NCBI GenBank assembly: GCA_018970945.1
Contig: JAGWVJ010000003.1
Coordinates: forward strand, 1-64,000
Origin: Cyanobacteria bacterium REEB417
Lineage (GTDB): Bacteria > Cyanobacteriota > Cyanobacteriia > PCC-6307 > Cyanobiaceae
Length of the DNA: 64,000 nucleotides
Reading direction: 5' to 3'
Below the pieces are notes generated by a model. That model worked only from the letters and a program-made list of their open reading frames with translations, made no database searches and was not told the DNA's origin. Made by a program: the position numbers and the translations under genes. This document shows, piece after piece, positions 29,096 through 42,559 of the stretch (position 1 is the stretch's first letter; every line of letters starts with the position of its first letter).

Positions 29096-29413
29096 TCAGG
29101 GTTGGGCTCTCCGAAGAGCGCGTCGCAGCCGCTGCCACAGCAGGCCGCAGCCGCTGACCAGCATCCATAGCAGTCCCAGGGCGTTGAGCAGCACGTAGGC
29201 GGTCTCGCCGCCGCGGCCAAACCAATGCTGCAGCCACTCACCCTCATGCAGAACCATGAAGAGGTGGGCCTGGTCCCTGTTCAGGCCGCCCCAGTCGCGC
29301 AGCAGCCGGTATCCCAGGCCAGTCGTCACCGTCAGCAGCAGGGGCAGCAGCACCACCGGTGCCAGGTTGCGGTGCAGTTCACGCCATCCGGGCAAGGGGG
29401 AAGGCTCGCTCAT
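29096..29413 (-). CDS. Small PepSY-TM-like membrane protein
   Basis: [34 protein letters not shown]...[22 protein letters not shown], two TM segments. Confidence 0.65.
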   Translation of the reverse strand: MSEPSPLPGWRELHRNLAPVVLLPLLLTVTTGLGYRLLRDWGGLNRDQAHLFMVLHEGEWLQHWFGRGGETAYVLLNALGLLWMLVSGCGLLWQRLRRALRRAQP

Positions 29414-29502
29414 GGCAGGGCTCGGAGCGCCAGGACGCAGTCCAGCACGGCGCTGCAGGGGTTGTTAGCTTGCCTACGGGTACCGATGCATGGGTGGGTG
29501 GC

Positions 29503-30384
29503 ATGAATCTGTTCGCTGATCTGCTCGCCAGCACCAAGGCAGCAACTGCACCCAGCCCGGTCGCTGCGTCGCCTTCCGGTGCCGTTGTCGAAACCGGCCC
29601 GCGCATCCAGAAATCGCGTCGCGGCGTTGAGATCAAGTCGGCGCGTGAGATCGAGATCATGCGCCGTGCCAGTCGCATCGTCGCCACGGTGCTGCGGGAG
29701 ATGCAGGACCTGGCCGCACCGGGCCTGACCACCGGCGATCTCGATGCCCATGCCGAGCGTCGCATTCGTGAGTTGGGGGCCACCCCGAGCTTCAAGGGTT
29801 ACCACGGCTTCCCGGCCAGCATCTGCGCCTCGATCAACAATGAGGTGGTGCATGGCATCCCCAGCAACAAACGTGTGATCCGGGCCGGCGACCTGCTCAA
29901 GGTGGACACGGGTGCCTACTTCGAGGGTTATCACGGCGACAGCTGCATCACCATCTGCGTTGGCCAGGAGACCCCTGAGGCGGCACAACGGCTGGCACGG
30001 GTCGCCCAGGAGTCGCTGATGCAGGGCCTGGCCCGGATCAAAGCCGGCAACACCCTGTTGGACATCGCCGCCGCCGTCCAGGACCACGTCGAGGCCCATG
30101 GCTTCGCCGTGGTCGAGGACTACACCGGCCATGGCGTCGGTCGCAACCTGCACGAAGAGCCCTCGGTGTTCAACTACCGGACCCGTGAGCTACCCAACAT
30201 GAAGCTGCGGCCGGGCATGACCCTGGCGGTCGAGCCGATCCTCAACGCTGGCAGCAAGGCCTGCCGCACCCTGAGGGACCGCTGGACGGTTGTCACCGTC
30301 GATGGCAGCCTCTCGGCCCAGTGGGAGCACACCATTGCGGTCACCAGCGATGGCTGCGAAATTCTCACCGATCGCGACTTCTAG
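29503..30384 (+). CDS. map: Methionine aminopeptidase
   Basis: [64 protein letters not shown]. Confidence 0.95.
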   Translation: MNLFADLLASTKAATAPSPVAASPSGAVVETGPRIQKSRRGVEIKSAREIEIMRRASRIVATVLREMQDLAAPGLTTGDLDAHAERRIRELGATPSFKGYHGFPASICASINNEVVHGIPSNKRVIRAGDLLKVDTGAYFEGYHGDSCITICVGQETPEAAQRLARVAQESLMQGLARIKAGNTLLDIAAAVQDHVEAHGFAVVEDYTGHGVGRNLHEEPSVFNYRTRELPNMKLRPGMTLAVEPILNAGSKACRTLRDRWTVVTVDGSLSAQWEHTIAVTSDGCEILTDRDF

Positions 30385-30421
30385 ATCGGGTTCCGTTCAG
30401 CCCTCAGGCCCCGCTCCGCCC

Positions 30422-31144
30422 TCAGGCCCTAGTCAGCAGCGTGTTGTAGAGCCAGCGGCTCAGCGTGGTGAGCGGCATCATCACGTAAATCAGGGGATTG
30501 GGGGTCACCAGGATCAGGTTGCAACCCAGGGAGGCCTGCAGCAGCACCTGGTCTGCTACGAAGCCCACCGGCATCAGCCCCACCGGATTGAGCGCCGACC
30601 GGAAAGGTCCCAGCACCAGCCGCCTGATCCGCACCGCCCTGGCCAGATCGAGGCTGCGCAGGCTCAGCAGCTGCCCCAGCAGGCGTTTGCTGATCTCATA
30701 GAGCGGGCTGAAGGCTGGCTCGATCTCGGCTTCCGAGGTGTTGATCCAGACCTCGGGTCTGGGTCGGGCGGCGCGCTCGGCCTCGCTGCGGCTGGCCACC
30801 AGGGCCGCAAAGCCCTCCAGCAGCCGCCAGCTGCTGAGGGCATTCACCTCGAGGCTCCGGGCCGTCGCTTCGGCATTGCGCTGCTGCTGGAGGTTGACGC
30901 CGTGGTTAAGCACCAGCAGATCGACCATGCCCAGCTCGGTCAGCAGGGCCTGCTCCTGACCCACCTGCCAGGTCAGTTGCTGCAGGGGGATCAGGGCTCC
31001 GGCGCGATCATGCAAGTGCAGAGGGGCGGAGCTGTGGCTGATGGCCACCAGGCGGGCTCCCCGGTGATGCCAGCGCTGCAGCAGGGCCCGGCCCAGGGCG
31101 CCGCTCGCCCCCGTGACCGCCACTGTGATCTGAGCTGATGTCAT
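30422..31144 (-). CDS. Short-chain dehydrogenase/reductase
   Basis: ITVAVTGASGALGRALLQRWHHRGARLVAISHS; LVLNHGVNL; YEISKRLLG. Confidence 0.85.
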   Translation of the reverse strand: MTSAQITVAVTGASGALGRALLQRWHHRGARLVAISHSSAPLHLHDRAGALIPLQQLTWQVGQEQALLTELGMVDLLVLNHGVNLQQQRNAEATARSLEVNALSSWRLLEGFAALVASRSEAERAARPRPEVWINTSEAEIEPAFSPLYEISKRLLGQLLSLRSLDLARAVRIRRLVLGPFRSALNPVGLMPVGFVADQVLLQASLGCNLILVTPNPLIYVMMPLTTLSRWLYNTLLTRA

Positions 31145-31202
31145 GGCATGCGCTGGGCGGGTATGGCGCAGACGCGGCCACAGGCGTCAGCATGGAACAA
31201 CC

Positions 31203-31613
31203 ATGTTCACGCCCGAAGGCATGCAGGACGGCGGCGACCCGGCCGGTGAGGGCACCGCTTCAGCGTCGGCGGCGGTGCTGCTGCCCCTGTTTGCCCCCTA
31301 CTGGGGAGGCCTTGAGCCTGCGCTTGAGCGGGCACTGCTCCTGCTGCTGCAGGGGAGTTTCGCGGGTGAGCGCTGCCTGGATGGGGGGCAGAGGCGGGCC
31401 TACCTGTTGGAGTGGGTCGCCATCCGGGCGCCACTGGAACCCACACCCTGTGCGCTGACGTTTCCCGAACACCCGGCCATTCGGTACGCGTTTGCGATAC
31501 CCGCCCATCGTCTGCTGCGCTGGCTTGCGGGCGCCCAGGCCAGCGAACCGGCCGTCGATCTGCCCGATGACTTCTGGCAGTGGCTGATTCTGGGGGACGA
31601 AACCTCCACATAA
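31203..31613 (+). CDS. Hypothetical protein
   Basis: ORF MFTPEGMQDGGDPAGEGTASASAAVLLPLFAPYWGGLEPALERALLLLLQ... Confidence 0.6.
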   Translation: MFTPEGMQDGGDPAGEGTASASAAVLLPLFAPYWGGLEPALERALLLLLQGSFAGERCLDGGQRRAYLLEWVAIRAPLEPTPCALTFPEHPAIRYAFAIPAHRLLRWLAGAQASEPAVDLPDDFWQWLILGDETST

Positions 31614-31648
31614 ATTGGTCAGATCTCGCCGATTCGGGAGCGTTTGAC

Positions 31649-32785
31649 ATGGTTTCAGCTCTCCCCTCAACAGGTGTTTCAACCCTGTTGATCGGCTCCT
31701 GCGAGGCCTTCGGCGGTAAGTCGGCGGTGGTCTTGGGGCTTCTGCGTCAGCTGCTCTCCGCCGGCGTCGCTGTGCATTACGGCAAGCCGCTGGCCACCAG
31801 TGTTGAGGGGGAGGCCCAGCCCGGTGACCCGATGCACCCCGACGGCCTGTTGGATGACGATGTTCAGTTCATCGGTTCGATCCTGGGACTCCAGCCCGGG
31901 TGCCTGTTGCCCTCGCTGCAGCAGTTGAACGCGGCTTCGGCCCGATCCAGGCTGCTTGAACCCCACCCTGGCGATGCCGAGGCCCAGGCCCTGGCCGCCG
32001 TGCGCGCCCAGCTCGCCGCCCTGGACCCGGGGGCCACCGTGCTGCTTGAGGCCGCTGGCACCCTGGCCGAGGGGTTGCTGTACGGTCTCAGCCTGGTGCA
32101 GCTGGCCTTGGGCCTGGAGGCGCCGGTGCTGCTGGTCCATCCCTGGAGTGATGCGCGCAGCATCGAGCCCCTGCTTGAGGCCAGGGCCCGTCTCGGCGAC
32201 TTGTTGGTCGGGGTGGTGCTCAACGGGGTTCAGCCCGATGCCGTAGCCACGGTGCGCGACGAGATCGGAGCCGCACTGGGGCGGTTGGGCATTCCGGTCT
32301 GTGGCGTGCTGCCCCGCAGCCCGCTGCTGCGCAGTGTCACCGTCGAGGAGCTGGTGAACCGCCTCGAGGCCCGGGTGCTGTGCTGCCACGATCGGCTTGA
32401 TCTGCTGGTGGAGACCCTCTCGATCGGGGCCATGAATGTCAATGCCGCCATGGAATTCTTTCGGCGGCGCCGGAACATGGCCGTGGTGACGGGCGCCGAT
32501 CGCACCGACATCCAGCTCGCGGCGCTGGAAGCCTCCACCCAGTGTCTGATCCTCACAGGTGTGGGTGAACCCCTGCCCCAGTTGATCAACCGTGCTGAAG
32601 AGCTCGAGGTGCCCCTGCTGCGGGTCGATCACGACACGCTGGCCACGGTTGAGGTGATCGAGCGCGCCTTCGGCCACGTGCGCCTGCACGAGGGTGTGAA
32701 GGCCACCTATGCGATCCGGCTGGTGGAGGAAAACTGTGACTTCTCACCCGTGCTGGCCCGCCTCGGGCAGGAGCGCACGCCCTGA
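31649..32785 (+). CDS. P-loop/DRTGG-domain protein (phosphotransacetylase N-terminal-like)
   Basis: TLLIGSCEAFGGKSAVVLGLLRQLLSAGVAVHYGKPLATS; DRTGG-like MAVVTGADRTDIQLAALEASTQCLILTGVGEPLPQLINRAEELEVPLLRVDHDTLATVE. Confidence 0.8.
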   Translation: MVSALPSTGVSTLLIGSCEAFGGKSAVVLGLLRQLLSAGVAVHYGKPLATSVEGEAQPGDPMHPDGLLDDDVQFIGSILGLQPGCLLPSLQQLNAASARSRLLEPHPGDAEAQALAAVRAQLAALDPGATVLLEAAGTLAEGLLYGLSLVQLALGLEAPVLLVHPWSDARSIEPLLEARARLGDLLVGVVLNGVQPDAVATVRDEIGAALGRLGIPVCGVLPRSPLLRSVTVEELVNRLEARVLCCHDRLDLLVETLSIGAMNVNAAMEFFRRRRNMAVVTGADRTDIQLAALEASTQCLILTGVGEPLPQLINRAEELEVPLLRVDHDTLATVEVIERAFGHVRLHEGVKATYAIRLVEENCDFSPVLARLGQERTP

Positions 32786-32833
32786 AGCAGGCCCTCTGGA
32801 CGCCGCTGCTAGTTTCGAGAAGCAGGCTGCGCG

Positions 32834-33352
32834 GTGCAGGTGACCCGGTCTCTCGATCTCCCGGCGTTGGATCGGGTTGACACGCTGGCGCAGGAGCTGG
32901 CCATGTTGCAGGACAAGGGCAAGCGTCGCATCGCCATTCTCGGCAGCCGGCACGTCCCCGTTGTGGCCATTCATCTGGTTGAACTGGTGGCCCGCTCCCT
33001 GGCCCAGGAGGGACACAACCTGATCACCTCCGGTGCCCAGGGTGTCAATGCGGCGGTGATCCGCAGCGTGCTCGAGATCGACCCCGGCCGGCTGACCGTG
33101 CTGCTGCCCCAGAGCCTTGATCGCCAGCCCGGCGAATCCCGTGAGCAGCTCGAACGGGTGCTGCACCTCGTCGAGAAGCCAGAGCACGATGAGTTGCCCT
33201 TGCCGATGGCCAGCAGCCTGTGCAATCAGGACATCATCAGCCGTTGCGATCAGCTGATCTGTTATGCCTTCCACGACAGCGAGACGCTGCTGGCCAGTTG
33301 CCGCGCCGCCGAAGACATGGGAAAGGTGGTCACTCTGATGTTCTTTGACTGA
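32834..33352 (+). CDS. DprA/SMF-like Rossmann protein (stand-alone)
   Basis: RRIAILGSRHVPVVAIHLVELVARSLAQEGHNLITSGAQGVNAAVIRSVLE...LTVLLPQSL...RAAEDMGKVVTL. Confidence 0.65.
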   Translation: MQVTRSLDLPALDRVDTLAQELAMLQDKGKRRIAILGSRHVPVVAIHLVELVARSLAQEGHNLITSGAQGVNAAVIRSVLEIDPGRLTVLLPQSLDRQPGESREQLERVLHLVEKPEHDELPLPMASSLCNQDIISRCDQLICYAFHDSETLLASCRAAEDMGKVVTLMFFD

Positions 33353-33380
33353 GAGCCATCCACTGCGGGCGCCCCAGTCC

Positions 33381-33815
33381 TCAGCTCGCCAGCACGGCAC
33401 GCAGGCCCTCGATGTACAGCACGCCGGTGCACACCATCGCCCCAGCCCAGCAGAGGCTGCGCAGGGGAGGCTGGTTGGCCACGTAGGCCGCGATGTAGGC
33501 CAGACGCAGCAGGGGCCAGGCCAGGGCCAGGGCACCGGGCAGGGGTCCCTGCACCCCGCTGACCAGGGCCAGCAGGCAGGCGGGTGCAAACAGCGTGAAG
33601 GCCTCGAAGCTGTTCTGGTGGGCCCAGTTGGCCCGCTTGCCCCAGGCGGGCAGCCGCTCAAACATGGCCCGCGGTGCGGCGAGGTCGGTGAGCTTGAAAT
33701 CGGCCTGAGAGCGTGCCGCACCCAGCGGCACCAGGCTTGCCACCACGACAGCCGCGGCTAGCACCAGCGCCCAGGCAAACAGGGGGTCGGGATGGTCGGG
33801 CATGGCTTGAGGCAT
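33381..33815 (-). CDS. MAPEG-family membrane protein
   Basis: RLPAWGKRANWAHQNSFEAFTLFAPACLLALVSG; YIAAYVANQPPLRSLCWAGAMVC. Confidence 0.85.
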   Translation of the reverse strand: MPQAMPDHPDPLFAWALVLAAAVVVASLVPLGAARSQADFKLTDLAAPRAMFERLPAWGKRANWAHQNSFEAFTLFAPACLLALVSGVQGPLPGALALAWPLLRLAYIAAYVANQPPLRSLCWAGAMVCTGVLYIEGLRAVLAS

Positions 33816-33888
33816 GGACAGCTTCCTTTTCTACGCTGGCCGTAATCAGACGGGCCGCCGCCAGGTTGGTCTCACCGCTTCGATTGCC

Positions 33889-34363
33889 ATGGCCGACTCG
33901 TTCAGCTTTGACTGCGTCAGTGATTTTGACCGTCAGGAGCTGGTCAACACCGTTGACCAGGTGCGGCGCGAGGTCGGCCAGCGTTACGACCTCAAGGACT
34001 CAGGCACCACGATCGACCTCGAAGAGGCGGCGCTGGTGATCACCACCGCCAGCGACATGACCCTGCAGGCTGTTGAGGACGTCTTGCGTCAGAAGGCCAC
34101 CAAACGGGACCTGTCGCTCAAGATCTTTGACTTTCAGACCCTAGAGCCCGTGGGCGGCAACCGCGTCAAGCAAGTGGTCAAGCTGCGCAAAGGGCTCAGC
34201 CAGGAGCTGGCCAAGAAGCTCAGCAAGACCGTGCGCGATCAGCTCAAGAAGGTGACCGTGGCCATCCAGGGCGAAAGCCTGCGGGTCACCGGCAAGAGCA
34301 AGGACGATCTGCAGGCCGCGATCCAGTTGCTCAAGGCCCAGGACGTCGAGGTGCCACTGCAGT

Positions 34364-34380
<17 letters not shown>
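33889..34380 (+). CDS. YajQ-family cyclic-dinucleotide/nucleotide-binding protein
   Basis: MADSFSFDCVSDFDRQELVNTVDQVRREVGQRYDLKDSGTTIDLEEAALVITTASDMTLQAVEDVLRQKATKRDLS. Confidence 0.94.
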
Positions 34381-38058
<3,678 letters not shown>

Positions 38059-38080
<22 letters not shown>

Positions 38081-38577
38081 GGCGCGGTGATCAGGTTGAT
38101 CGCCGAGAACGCCAGGCCGATGCCGAACAGCATGCCGATGGCCCAGAGGCTGTCGGTCGGCCATTCGGCGATCAGCATCCCCCCCAGCACCGTGGTGACG
38201 ATGCCGTCGATCAGCACCAGGCCACGGGCCGGACCATTGCCAGCAGCTGCGGCGGCCAGTTCCATCACTCCTTCAAAGGCCAGCAGGAAGCCGACGAACA
38301 GGGTCAGGCTCACTTCGCTGTCGACCGGGAAGGCCAGCACCCAGATGCCGCCACCAAAATAAAGCAAGCCCGACAGAAGTCTGAAGATCTTGCCCTTGAG
38401 GTCGCCCTCACCGGTGAGGCGCAGCACCTGGCTGATGCCTGCGATCACAGCCACGGCTCCGATCGCGATCGTCAGCAGGGTGGCCGACACAAACGGAACC
38501 ACAATCGAGAGACCAGCGGCTGCAAACAGCAGGGCGGCGGTGAGCCAGCGCAGGGTGGGTGAAGCCGGAACCGACAC
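38059..38577 (-). CDS. HdeD/DUF308-like membrane protein
   Basis: LLFAAAGLSIVVPFVSATLLTIAIGAVAVIAGISQVLRL; WVLAFPVDSEVSLTLFVGFLLAFEGVMELA; six TM segments. Confidence 0.82.
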
Positions 38578-38748
38578 GGGAGATCAAGGGACAACGACGG
38601 CAAACACCATACGAGGCTTTGGCTGCTGCGCTTGGCTCTGACGCAGCTGTCGTTGCTTGCTGGTCGTTTCGATGGCAATCCATCACAAAGCTCTGCGGCC
38701 TTAACCCGAGCTGCCCATGATGTGGTGGACATCCTGCACACAGGAGCG

Positions 38749-39246
38749 ATGTTCGAGCTGCTCCCGCCGCTCAACGATCACAACCTGCCCTGGATGGACA
38801 CGATCCATCCGATCGTGGTCCATTTTGTGATTGCGATGGGTCTGATTAGTTTTGTGTTTGATCTGATCGGTGTCGCCTTTCGCAAGGTGCAACTGTTCGA
38901 GGTCAGCTTCTGGAACCTGCTGTTTGCCACAGCAGCCATTTTCGTGGCCATCATCTTTGGCCAGGTCGAGGCAGGCCTGGCCGCCCCGTACGGTGCCTCC
39001 CGCGACATTCTCAATTTGCACAGCACGATCGGCTGGTCCCTGGCCGGGGTGTTGTCGCTGCTGTCGGGTTGGCGCTATGTGATTCGCAGCCGCGATCCCG
39101 GGCACCTGCCGATCGGTTTTCTTGGGGCCGGTGCACTGCTGTCGGTCTTGATCGTGGTGCAGGTGACCCTGGGCAACCAATTGATCTGGGTCTATGGGCT
39201 GCACACGGTGCCGGTGGTTGAGGCTGCCCGCGCCGGCTTGGTCTGA
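38749..39246 (+). CDS. DUF2231-like membrane protein
   Basis: MDTIHPIVVHFVIAMGLISFVFDLIG, LHSTIGWSLAGVLSLLSGW, LHTVPVVEAARAG; Met at 38749 assumed. Confidence 0.78.
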   Translation: MFELLPPLNDHNLPWMDTIHPIVVHFVIAMGLISFVFDLIGVAFRKVQLFEVSFWNLLFATAAIFVAIIFGQVEAGLAAPYGASRDILNLHSTIGWSLAGVLSLLSGWRYVIRSRDPGHLPIGFLGAGALLSVLIVVQVTLGNQLIWVYGLHTVPVVEAARAGLV

Positions 39247-39279
39247 GCGATGGCATCTGAGTGTTGGGAGAACATGTTG

Positions 39280-39926
39280 TGACTCATCTGTTGTTGACGA
39301 CTGGCCAGCAGCCGTATGTGGCCGACCCTCCGGCGATCGAACAGCTGGCCTCTGGACTAGGGCCCAATGGCTTGCCCTACAGCCTGCCGATTCACCCGAA
39401 TCTGGTGCACCTGACGATTGGTCTGTTCGTAATTGCGATCGCCTTTGACATCGCTGGTGCCCTCTATCCGATCGAAAAGCGGGTGTTCCGCTTCCTGGCC
39501 CTGCCGATCACCCGGGCCGGCTTTCACGATGTGGGCTGGTACAACCTGCTGGCTTGTGCCGTGGCCACCTTCTTCACCGTGGCCGCCGGTTTCTACGAAA
39601 TGCTTCTGGCCCAACCGATCCCGGGTGTGACGAGCACCATCGGTTTGCAGAGCATGCAGACGATGCTCTGGCACGGGGTTGGCGGCGTCGCCATTCTTCT
39701 GGTGATTATCGCCATGACTGTGTGGCGTGGTTATCAGCGTTTTCGTTGGCGTCGCGACATGGGGCGACAGGTCCAGTGGCTCTACTTGCTTGTGGGCCTC
39801 GTTTTGTTTTTGGTGATCGGCCTGCACGGCACTCTCGGTGCTGAGCTGGCTGGTGAGTTCGGAGTGCACGTGACTGCCGATCAACTGCTCGCTTCCGGTG
39901 CCAATCTCAAGGAGGCTCTGCCATGA
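39280..39926 (+). CDS. DUF2231-like membrane protein
   Basis: PIHPNLVHLTIGLFVIAIAFDIAGALYPIEKRVFRF; MQTMLWHGVGGVAILLVI; IGLHGTLGAELAGEFG; start codon uncertain (39261 or 39280). Confidence 0.78.
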
Positions 39927-40867
39927 CCAGTGCGTCGCCACAGAAACCGCGTTTCACACTGCTGTCGATGCTCGGCCTGGCGCTTTTGGTGCTTGTGCTG
40001 GTCGCCCTGAGCTGGTGGATGGGCCAGCAGGCTTACCATTGGTTGCCGGTGCAGGCATCGACAGCTGCACCGTTGGTGGATGGCCTGTTCAGTTTTGAAA
40101 CCGCTGTCGGCACCTTTGTGTTTGGCGGTGTCGTGGCGGTGATGATCTGGGTTGTGCTGATGCACCGGGCCGAGAAATACGACGAGACCGACGCCGAGCC
40201 GATCGAGGGCAATACCAAGCTTGAAGTGATCTGGACGGCCATTCCATTTGTGCTGGTGATGGCGATTGCGGTGTATGCCATCCGGGTCAACACCAGCCTG
40301 GGGGTCTTGGGTCCGATGGAGCACATTCATCAAGACAATCCTGCGGAGGAGATTGGGGGGTATCCCGGCGACCGCTTGCCGGCAGAAGCCATCGAGGTGG
40401 TTGCTCGCCAATGGTCGTGGGAATTCCGCTATCCAGCTGCCAATGTCTCTTCTACTGAGCTGCACCTGGCAGTGGATGAGCCCGTCACCTTCCGGTTGGT
40501 GTCGGAAGATGTCCTGCACGGATTCTTTGTTCCCGCCTTCCGTCTGAAGCAGGACGTTGTCCCTGGGCGGGCAATCAACTTCAACCTGACGCCAACCCGT
40601 GAGGGTCGCTATCGCCTTCGAGACTCCCAGTTCAGCGGTACTTGGTTTGCAGCCAATCAGGCTGATGTTGTTGTCGAAAGCGGCGATGCCCATGCTGCCT
40701 GGTTGAAGCAGGCAGAAAAACTTCCGCTTCAGAGTGGCATCAGTGATGCGGTTGATGAATACGCCGCGCGCGCCAAAAAAGCCAATCCCGGCTGGGCCAC
40801 CGTGCCGCCTGCTCCACCCCCTCAGGTCAATGTGCCTGGTTCTAACAACCTCCCCCATGACGCCTGA
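39923..40867 (+). CDS. ctaC: Heme-copper oxidase subunit II lacking the CuA site (ARTO-like)
   Basis: VARQWSWEFRYPAANVSSTELHLAVDEPVTFRLVSEDVLHGFFVPAFRLKQDVVPGRAINFNLTPTREGRYRLRDSQFSGTWFAANQADVVVES; CuA Cys/His/Met motif replaced. Confidence 0.92.
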   Translation: MTSASPQKPRFTLLSMLGLALLVLVLVALSWWMGQQAYHWLPVQASTAAPLVDGLFSFETAVGTFVFGGVVAVMIWVVLMHRAEKYDETDAEPIEGNTKLEVIWTAIPFVLVMAIAVYAIRVNTSLGVLGPMEHIHQDNPAEEIGGYPGDRLPAEAIEVVARQWSWEFRYPAANVSSTELHLAVDEPVTFRLVSEDVLHGFFVPAFRLKQDVVPGRAINFNLTPTREGRYRLRDSQFSGTWFAANQADVVVESGDAHAAWLKQAEKLPLQSGISDAVDEYAARAKKANPGWATVPPAPPPQVNVPGSNNLPHDA

Positions 40868-40876
40868 GTAGATCCG

Positions 40877-42559
40877 ATGACACTTGCGACCTTCCCAGCC
40901 AGCGAACCCAAGCCGAGTTGGACCCGCTATTTCAGCTTCAATACTGACGCCAAGGTGATTGGTATTCAGTACATCGTGCTGGCGTTCTTCTTCTTCTTAA
41001 TCGGTGGCCTTTTGGCCATGATCATTCGCGGTGAGCTGATCACGCCTGAGGCCGATCTGGTCGATCGCACCGTGTACAACGGCATTTACACGATGCACGG
41101 AACAATCATGTTGTTCCTGTTCATTTTTCCAGTGCTTAATGGACTCAACAATTTGTTGATTCCGACGATGATCGGCGCGCCGGACATGGCCTTCCCCAGA
41201 CTCAATGCTGTCGCGTTCTGGCTGGTGCCGATCTTCGGAACCCTGCTGATCGCCAGTTTCTTTGTGCCCGGGGGTCCCGCCTATTCAGGTTGGTGGTCCT
41301 ATCCGCCGGTGAGCGTTCAGAACCCTCTGGGCCATCTGGTGAACGGTCAGGGCATGTGGCTGACTGCAGTCGCCCTCTCCGGTGTGTCTTCGATCATGGG
41401 GGCAGTCAATTTCGTCACCACGATCATTCGCATGCGGGCGCCTGGGATGACCTGGTTTCGGATGCCTGTGTTCTGCTGGACGGCACTGGCTGCCCAAAGC
41501 CTTCAGTTGATTGGTTTGCCTGCTCTCACGGGAGGCGCCATCATGCTGCTGTTTGACTTGGTCGCCGGCACCACGTTCTATGACCCTTCGGGTGGTGGAG
41601 ATCCGGTTCTCTATCAGCATTTTTTCTGGTTCTATTCCCACCCTGCGGTGTATGTGATCATCCTGCCGGTCTTCGGGATTTTCTCTGAACTCTTCCCCGT
41701 TTATGCCCGCAAGCCGTTGTTCGGCTATGTGTATGTTTCCTTAGCCTCGTTCATCATTGTAGGCCTTGGCTTGATCGTGTGGGTGCACCACTTCTTCACC
41801 AGTGGCGTTCCCCAATGGATGCGCAACCTGTTCATGGTTAACACCATGCTGATTTCGGTGCCTACAGGCGTCAAAGTTTTTGCCTGGTTAGGCACCCTGT
41901 GGCGAGGCAAGATTCGCTTGACCACCCCAATGCTCTTTTGCCTTGGCGGTCTGTTTAACTTTGTGTTTGCTGGCATCACCGGTGTAATGCTTGCGACAGT
42001 TCCAGTTGATATTCACGTCAGCAATACTTACTTTGTTGTGGGTCATTTCCATTATGTTATCTACGGTGCCGCTGTTATGGGAATTTTCGCGGCTATCTAT
42101 CACTGGTTCCCGAAATTCATCGGTCGCATGCCCTACGAGGGCCTAGGTAAGCTTCATTTTCTGCTCACATTCATCGGTGCCAACCTCAATTTCCTGCCAA
42201 TGCACCCTTTGGGGCTGATGGGAATGCCGAGGCGGGTGTCGAGCTATGACCCCGAGTTCGCATTCTGGAATGTGCTGGCCAGTCTGGGTGCCTTTCTGCT
42301 TGGGGTTTCGATCATTCCTTTTCTTCTGAACATGATCAGTTCCTGGATTCGTGGTCCCAAGTCCACGCACAATCCATGGAATGCCATCGGGCTGGAGTGG
42401 TTGTTGCCCTCACCACCGGCTGAGGACAATTTTGGAGAACACGTGCCGGTTGTGATCTCCAAGCCCTACGGCTATGGACTCGGTAAACCCCTTGTGGAAC
42501 ACCAAGCTGAGATTGAACAAGCCCTCACCGCTGCTGAACTTCAGGAGTCCTCGCGATGA
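40877..42559 (+). CDS. ctaD: Heme-copper oxidase subunit I (YSHP-type)
   Basis: FWFYSHPAVYVIILPVFGIFSE; WVHHFFTSG CuB histidines; SVPTGVKVFAW; VGHFHYVIYGA heme ligands. Confidence 0.96.
   Translation: MTLATFPASEPKPSWTRYFSFNTDAKVIGIQYIVLAFFFFLIGGLLAMIIRGELITPEADLVDRTVYNGIYTMHGTIMLFLFIFPVLNGLNNLLIPTMIGAPDMAFPRLNAVAFWLVPIFGTLLIASFFVPGGPAYSGWWSYPPVSVQNPLGHLVNGQGMWLTAVALSGVSSIMGAVNFVTTIIRMRAPGMTWFRMPVFCWTALAAQSLQLIGLPALTGGAIMLLFDLVAGTTFYDPSGGGDPVLYQHFFWFYSHPAVYVIILPVFGIFSELFPVYARKPLFGYVYVSLASFIIVGLGLIVWVHHFFTSGVPQWMRNLFMVNTMLISVPTGVKVFAWLGTLWRGKIRLTTPMLFCLGGLFNFVFAGITGVMLATVPVDIHVSNTYFVVGHFHYVIYGAAVMGIFAAIYHWFPKFIGRMPYEGLGKLHFLLTFIGANLNFLPMHPLGLMGMPRRVSSYDPEFAFWNVLASLGAFLLGVSIIPFLLNMISSWIRGPKSTHNPWNAIGLEWLLPSPPAEDNFGEHVPVVISKPYGYGLGKPLVEHQAEIEQALTAAELQESSR

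Noticed and set aside
42143-42370. Small minus-strand ORFs opposite ctaD
   Set aside because: No recognisable domain; antisense to a strongly conserved gene
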